Of a stretch of DNA of 64,000 bases, positions 62,646 to 64,000 are shown piece after piece; position 1 is the stretch's first letter; each line of letters starts with the position of its first letter. This stretch comes from Marinobacter lutaoensis (GTDB lineage: Bacteria > Pseudomonadota > Gammaproteobacteria > Pseudomonadales > Oleiphilaceae): NCBI RefSeq assembly GCF_001981305.1, contig NZ_MSCW01000001.1, positions 248,001 to 312,000 of the forward strand. Reading direction: 5' to 3'. The translations under genes were made by a program, and so were the position numbers. A model generated the notes under the pieces. The model searched no databases. It worked only from the letters and a program-made list of their open reading frames with translations, and was not told the origin of the DNA.

Positions 62646-64000
62646 ATGTTTCCGGAACTCGGACAGATCGCACTGATCATCGCGCTGTTGCTGGCAGTGC
62701 TCCTTTCCGTCGTACCCCTGGTCGGTTCGCTGACCGGGCGGGATAACCTGCAGGCATTTGCCCGGCCCCTGGCCTCGGGCCTGTTCGTGTTCATCGGCTT
62801 GGCGTTCGCGCTGCTGACCCATGCTTTCCTGACCGATGACTTCTCGGTAGCCTACGTCGCCAACAACAGCAACAGCCTGTTGCCCTGGTACTTCAAGTTC
62901 AGCGCCGTCTGGGGCGGACACGAGGGGTCGCTGTTGCTGTGGATTCTGATGCTGTCGACCTGGACCCTGGCGGTGGCCATTTTCAGCCGGCGCCTGCCGT
63001 CGGTGATGATCTCCCAGGTGCTGTCGGTTCTGGGCATGGTGGCGGTGGGCTTTCTGCTGTTCATCATCGTCACCTCCAACCCCTTTGACCGCCTGCTGCC
63101 GAACGTGCCGGTCGATGGCGCCGATCTCAACCCGCTGCTGCAGGACGTGGGTCTGATCATGCATCCGCCGATGCTGTACATGGGCTATGTCGGCTTTTCC
63201 GTGGCCTTCGCCTTTGCCATCGCGGCACTGATCAACGGTCGCCTGGATGCCGCCTGGGCGCGCTGGTCCCGGCCCTGGACCACCGTGGCCTGGGCCTTCC
63301 TGTCCGTTGGCATTGCCCTGGGGAGCTGGTGGGCCTACTACGAGCTGGGCTGGGGCGGCTGGTGGTTCTGGGACCCGGTGGAAAACGCGTCCCTGATGCC
63401 CTGGCTGTCTGGCACCGCGCTGATGCACTCGCTGGCGGTGACGGAAAAACGCGGCGTGTTCAAGAGCTGGACGGTGCTGCTGGCCATTGTCACCTTTGCC
63501 CTGAGCCTGCTGGGAACATTCCTGGTTCGCTCCGGTGTGCTGACGTCGGTGCACGCGTTCGCCTCCGATCCGGAGCGGGGAACGTTCCTGCTGATGCTGC
63601 TGGCGGTGACGGTGTTTGCGAGCCTTGCCCTGTATGCCTTCCGGGCTCCGGTGGTGCATGTTCGTTCCCGGTATGGCGCCCTGTCGCGGGAGGTCTTCCT
63701 CCTGCTCAACAACATTTTGCTGGTGGCGGCGACGCTGCTGGTGGCGATTGGCACCCTGTACCCGCTGGTCCTGGACTATCTGGAACTGGGCAAACTGTCC
63801 ATCGGCGAACCCTTCTTCAACCTGACCTTCAGCCCGCTGGCGGTGGCGACCGGTCTGCTGCTGGGGGCCGGCATCTTCTCCCGCTGGAAAAAGACCGACG
63901 GCGGCTGGCTCGGGCGCACGCTGCTCTGGCCCCTGGCCATCAGCGTCGTGGTGAGTGCCGCGGTCATGGTCGGTTACGGTGGCTTCCGGCCCTGGGCCTT
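62646..64000 (+). CDS. ccmF: CcmF, cytochrome c haem lyase subunit, 3' truncated by the window
   Basis: Begins MFPELGQIALIIALLLAV and is open to the right edge (451 codons visible; full CcmF is about 650). Multiple transmembrane helices. Haem-handling WWD motif WGGWWFWDPVENASLMPWL and the preceding NSLLPWYFKFSAVWGGHEGSLLLW are intact. It couples haem from CcmE to apocytochromes. ccmG, ccmH and ccmI presumably lie beyond the window. Confidence 0.96.
   Translation, partial: MFPELGQIALIIALLLAVLLSVVPLVGSLTGRDNLQAFARPLASGLFVFIGLAFALLTHAFLTDDFSVAYVANNSNSLLPWYFKFSAVWGGHEGSLLLWILMLSTWTLAVAIFSRRLPSVMISQVLSVLGMVAVGFLLFIIVTSNPFDRLLPNVPVDGADLNPLLQDVGLIMHPPMLYMGYVGFSVAFAFAIAALINGRLDAAWARWSRPWTTVAWAFLSVGIALGSWWAYYELGWGGWWFWDPVENASLMPWLSGTALMHSLAVTEKRGVFKSWTVLLAIVTFALSLLGTFLVRSGVLTSVHAFASDPERGTFLLMLLAVTVFASLALYAFRAPVVHVRSRYGALSREVFLLLNNILLVAATLLVAIGTLYPLVLDYLELGKLSIGEPFFNLTFSPLAVATGLLLGAGIFSRWKKTDGGWLGRTLLWPLAISVVVSAAVMVGYGGFRPWA

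Noticed and set aside
1..64000. CRISPR arrays, tRNA/rRNA genes, IS elements, phage genes
   Set aside because: No regularly spaced direct repeats, no cloverleaf-like sequence, no transposase or integrase motifs were recognised on either strand.

Overview
The window looks like a high-GC, polarly flagellated gammaproteobacterium near Marinobacter/Pseudomonas. Supporting evidence: lexA-sulA is followed by two small genes ordered as in Pseudomonas; the flagellar cascade is headed by a FleQ-type master regulator and FleS/FleR; flhF-fleN-fliA are followed by cheYZAB-motCD-parC-parP-cheW; and this runs into ccmABCDEF. Genus-level placement is inference. No tRNA, rRNA, CRISPR array, IS element or phage gene was seen. 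No gene-free stretch exceeds about 250 bp.

Layout. (1) 1-3565: a possible sulfur/electron-transfer module: octaheme tetrathionate-reductase-like cytochrome (5' truncated by the window), membrane cytochrome b, TDT/SLAC1 family transporter, exported DsrE-like protein. (2) 3656-6193: amidase-signature enzyme and a protein resembling a pore-less voltage-sensor domain. (3) 6313-11839: tamA-tamB; tamA carries a one-base frameshift in a G run. (4) 11843-14284: SIMPL protein, then a class-I glutamine amidotransferase overlapping a putative amidoligase. (5) 14387-18024: SOS-controlled lexA, sulA, two small conserved genes and a DUF1329 exported protein. (6) 18099-38134: FliT-like chaperone, fleQ, fleSR, fliEFGHIJ, an HsbA/HsbR/HptB partner-switching module, fliKLMNOPQR and flhB. 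(7) 38197-40094: upp-uraA uracil salvage genes on the opposite strand, inserted between flhB and flhA. (8) 40339-54600: flhA, flhF, fleN, fliA and the chemotaxis/stator/polar-localisation genes. (9) 54626-59630: an unusual block with a methyltransferase-like/GspE fusion ATPase and a MoxR AAA+ ATPase, convergent with a second FliK-like protein and a short FlhB C-terminal-like protein. (10) 59765-64000: cytochrome c maturation genes ccmABCDE and the 5' part of ccmF.

Regulatory logic readable from sequence: sigma-54 signatures with exact GG-N10-GC spacing precede fleS, fliE, fliK, fliL and flhA, with a sixth possible site before cheW. A sigma-28 promoter with an exact GCCGATAA element precedes parC. 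This fits a FleQ -> FleSR -> FliA hierarchy. FleQ keeps the LFRS and Arg-Asn residues used for c-di-GMP binding in Pseudomonas. The lexA promoter is overlapped and followed by two SOS-box-like elements.

Most noteworthy observations: the methyltransferase-GspE fusion with its MoxR partner; three repeated FliM/CheZ-like peptides in the CheA linker, possibly CheY docking sites; the amidoligase/amidotransferase pair; and the tamA frameshift.
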